A stretch of DNA of 6,811 nt from Anaerolineales bacterium. GTDB lineage: Bacteria > Chloroflexota > Anaerolineae > Anaerolineales > Villigracilaceae. The stretch spans positions 1 to 6,811 of the forward strand of contig JANTFU010000123.1 of the NCBI GenBank assembly GCA_024763295.1, written 5' to 3'. The notes below the pieces were generated by a model, which saw only the letters and a list, made by a program, of their open reading frames with translations, did not search any database and was not told the DNA's origin. Shown here piece after piece: positions 5,948 to 6,811 of the stretch (positions within the stretch are counted from its first letter, which is position 1; every line of letters begins with the position of its first letter). The position numbers and the translations under genes are program-made.

Positions 5948-6811
5948 CTAGTTTTTAAAGTAGCCCTGTTCTTCAAGGTAGTTAATAATAATCTGGGCGT
6001 TTTCTTCGGGGGTCACGCCGTCACCAGTGACGGTGATCTCAGGATCAATGGGGGCTTCGTAGGGATCGTCGATACCGGTAAAACCTTTGATTTCGCCGGC
6101 GCGGGCTTTGGCGTAGAGACCTTTCACGTCGCGGGCTTCGCAAACTTCGAGGGGCGTATCAACATGTACCATGAAGAAGTTGCCTGCGGGAACAAGTTTG
6201 CGGGCTTCGTTGCGAGCGTGGCGGTAGGGACTGATGGCAGCGCAGATGACGTTGCCGCCGTGACGGACGATTTCGCCAGCCACATAGCCGATGCGCAGGA
6301 TGTTGGTATCGCGGTCTGCGGCGCTGAAGCCAAGTCCCTTGGAAAGGTGCGTGCGAACAACGTCGCCATCGAGGACGGTGAGCTGTTTGCCGCGTTCGAG
6401 CAGCAGGTCGGTGAGGGCGCGCGCGGTGGCAGATTTGCCGGAGCCGCTCAAACCGGTGAACCAGATGCAGAAGCCCTGATCGTGTTTGGCGGGATAGGAT
6501 TCGCGCAAAATTTCAGCGGTCTCGGGGCGAGTAAACCACTCAGGAAGCAGTTTGCCTTTGGCGAGATAATCTTCGCGCACTTGCGTGCCGGAGATGGTGA
6601 GTACTTTCGCGCCTTCGGGAACTTGGTCGGCGGCGACGTAGTCGTCCTGTTCGGGCAGATAAACCATCCACTGGAAGGGCACCATCTTGACACCAATCTC
6701 TTCTTCGTATTGGTTAAGCATTTCTTGGGCATCAAACGGACCGTAGAAGGGTTTACCGGTGCTGTCGTTGCCGGGACCGGCATGATCGCGACCCACAATC
6801 AGATGATTTGC
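5948..6811 (-). CDS. Bifunctional ATP sulfurylase/APS kinase, C-terminal part (5' end outside window)
   Basis: The frame is open to the window edge, giving 287 residues that begin ANHLIVGRDHAGPG. Residues 1 to about 105 are the end of an ATP sulfurylase (sulfate plus ATP to APS), with the active-site motif GRDHAGPG (7-14), FYGPFDAQ (22-29) and SGTQVRE (74-80). Residues from about 112 onward are a complete APS kinase domain (APS to PAPS): P-loop GLSGSGKS (120-127), DGDVVR (148-153), ISPYR (193-197) and KGLYAKARAGEIKGFTGIDD (230-249). Both halves keep their recognisable motifs. A full fusion is about 570 residues, so roughly half is missing only because of the window edge. It is likely soluble and cytoplasmic. 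Its product PAPS is the donor for the sulfotransferase at 194-1048, so it may be a glycan-dedicated copy rather than an assimilatory one. Confidence 0.93.
   Translation of the reverse strand, partial: ANHLIVGRDHAGPGNDSTGKPFYGPFDAQEMLNQYEEEIGVKMVPFQWMVYLPEQDDYVAADQVPEGAKVLTISGTQVREDYLAKGKLLPEWFTRPETAEILRESYPAKHDQGFCIWFTGLSGSGKSATARALTDLLLERGKQLTVLDGDVVRTHLSKGLGFSAADRDTNILRIGYVAGEIVRHGGNVICAAISPYRHARNEARKLVPAGNFFMVHVDTPLEVCEARDVKGLYAKARAGEIKGFTGIDDPYEAPIDPEITVTGDGVTPEENAQIIINYLEEQGYFKN

Noticed and set aside
5926..5950. Promoter with a TAAAAT -10-like box upstream of the glycosyltransferase
   Set aside because: The region is A/T-rich, but no acceptable -35 box lies at the right distance, so the match may be chance.

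Overview
The window holds one long minus-strand gene cluster and the tail of a convergent plus-strand gene. It looks like an accessory surface-glycan locus of an environmental bacterium. I lean towards a Chloroflexota (Anaerolineae-like) genome, because the gaps are filled with short-period, word-like palindromic repeats of a kind I associate with such genomes. That assignment is weak and rests on no marker gene. There are no rRNA, tRNA, CRISPR or transposase genes, and no gene-free stretch is longer than 163 bases.

Read in the direction of transcription (right to left), the minus-strand genes are: the C-terminal part of a fused ATP sulfurylase/APS kinase (6811-5948, cut by the window edge); a polytopic GT-C-like membrane glycosyltransferase (5859-4321); a short-chain dehydrogenase/reductase (4306-3476); a CMP-nonulosonate cytidylyltransferase fused to a KdsC-type HAD phosphatase domain (3312-2089); a NeuB-type nonulosonate synthase lacking the usual C-terminal SAF domain (1991-1116); and a PAPS-dependent sulfotransferase (1048-194). 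A strong intrinsic terminator follows directly (190-161). On the plus strand, positions 1-135 are the last 44 codons of an unidentified gene that converges on the same terminator.

Together the genes suggest making and tailoring a sialic-acid-like sugar. The synthase condenses a six-carbon sugar with phosphoenolpyruvate. The HAD domain may remove a phosphate, and the cytidylyltransferase activates the product as a CMP-sugar. The SDR may make or modify a precursor. The membrane protein may transfer a lipid-linked sugar outside the cell. The first gene makes PAPS and the last gene uses it to sulfate an acceptor. The precursor genes (epimerase, dehydratase, aminotransferase) are not in the window. 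A sulfated nonulosonate glycan is inference, not something the sequence proves.

The most unusual structure lies between the genes. Four of the five gaps are almost wholly filled by a different short-period repeat or palindrome: a TATTGCG heptamer hairpin, a CACRAAGG-type palindrome, a perfect 12-copy GGTATCA array plus a CCTGATTCCT palindrome, and an ACGTTTY-type hairpin. Three of these sit against start codons that have no Shine-Dalgarno sequence. The two starts with a clear Shine-Dalgarno are in ordinary spacer: NeuB and the SDR. The GGTATCA array ends two bases from the cytidylyltransferase start and is a candidate length-variable locus.
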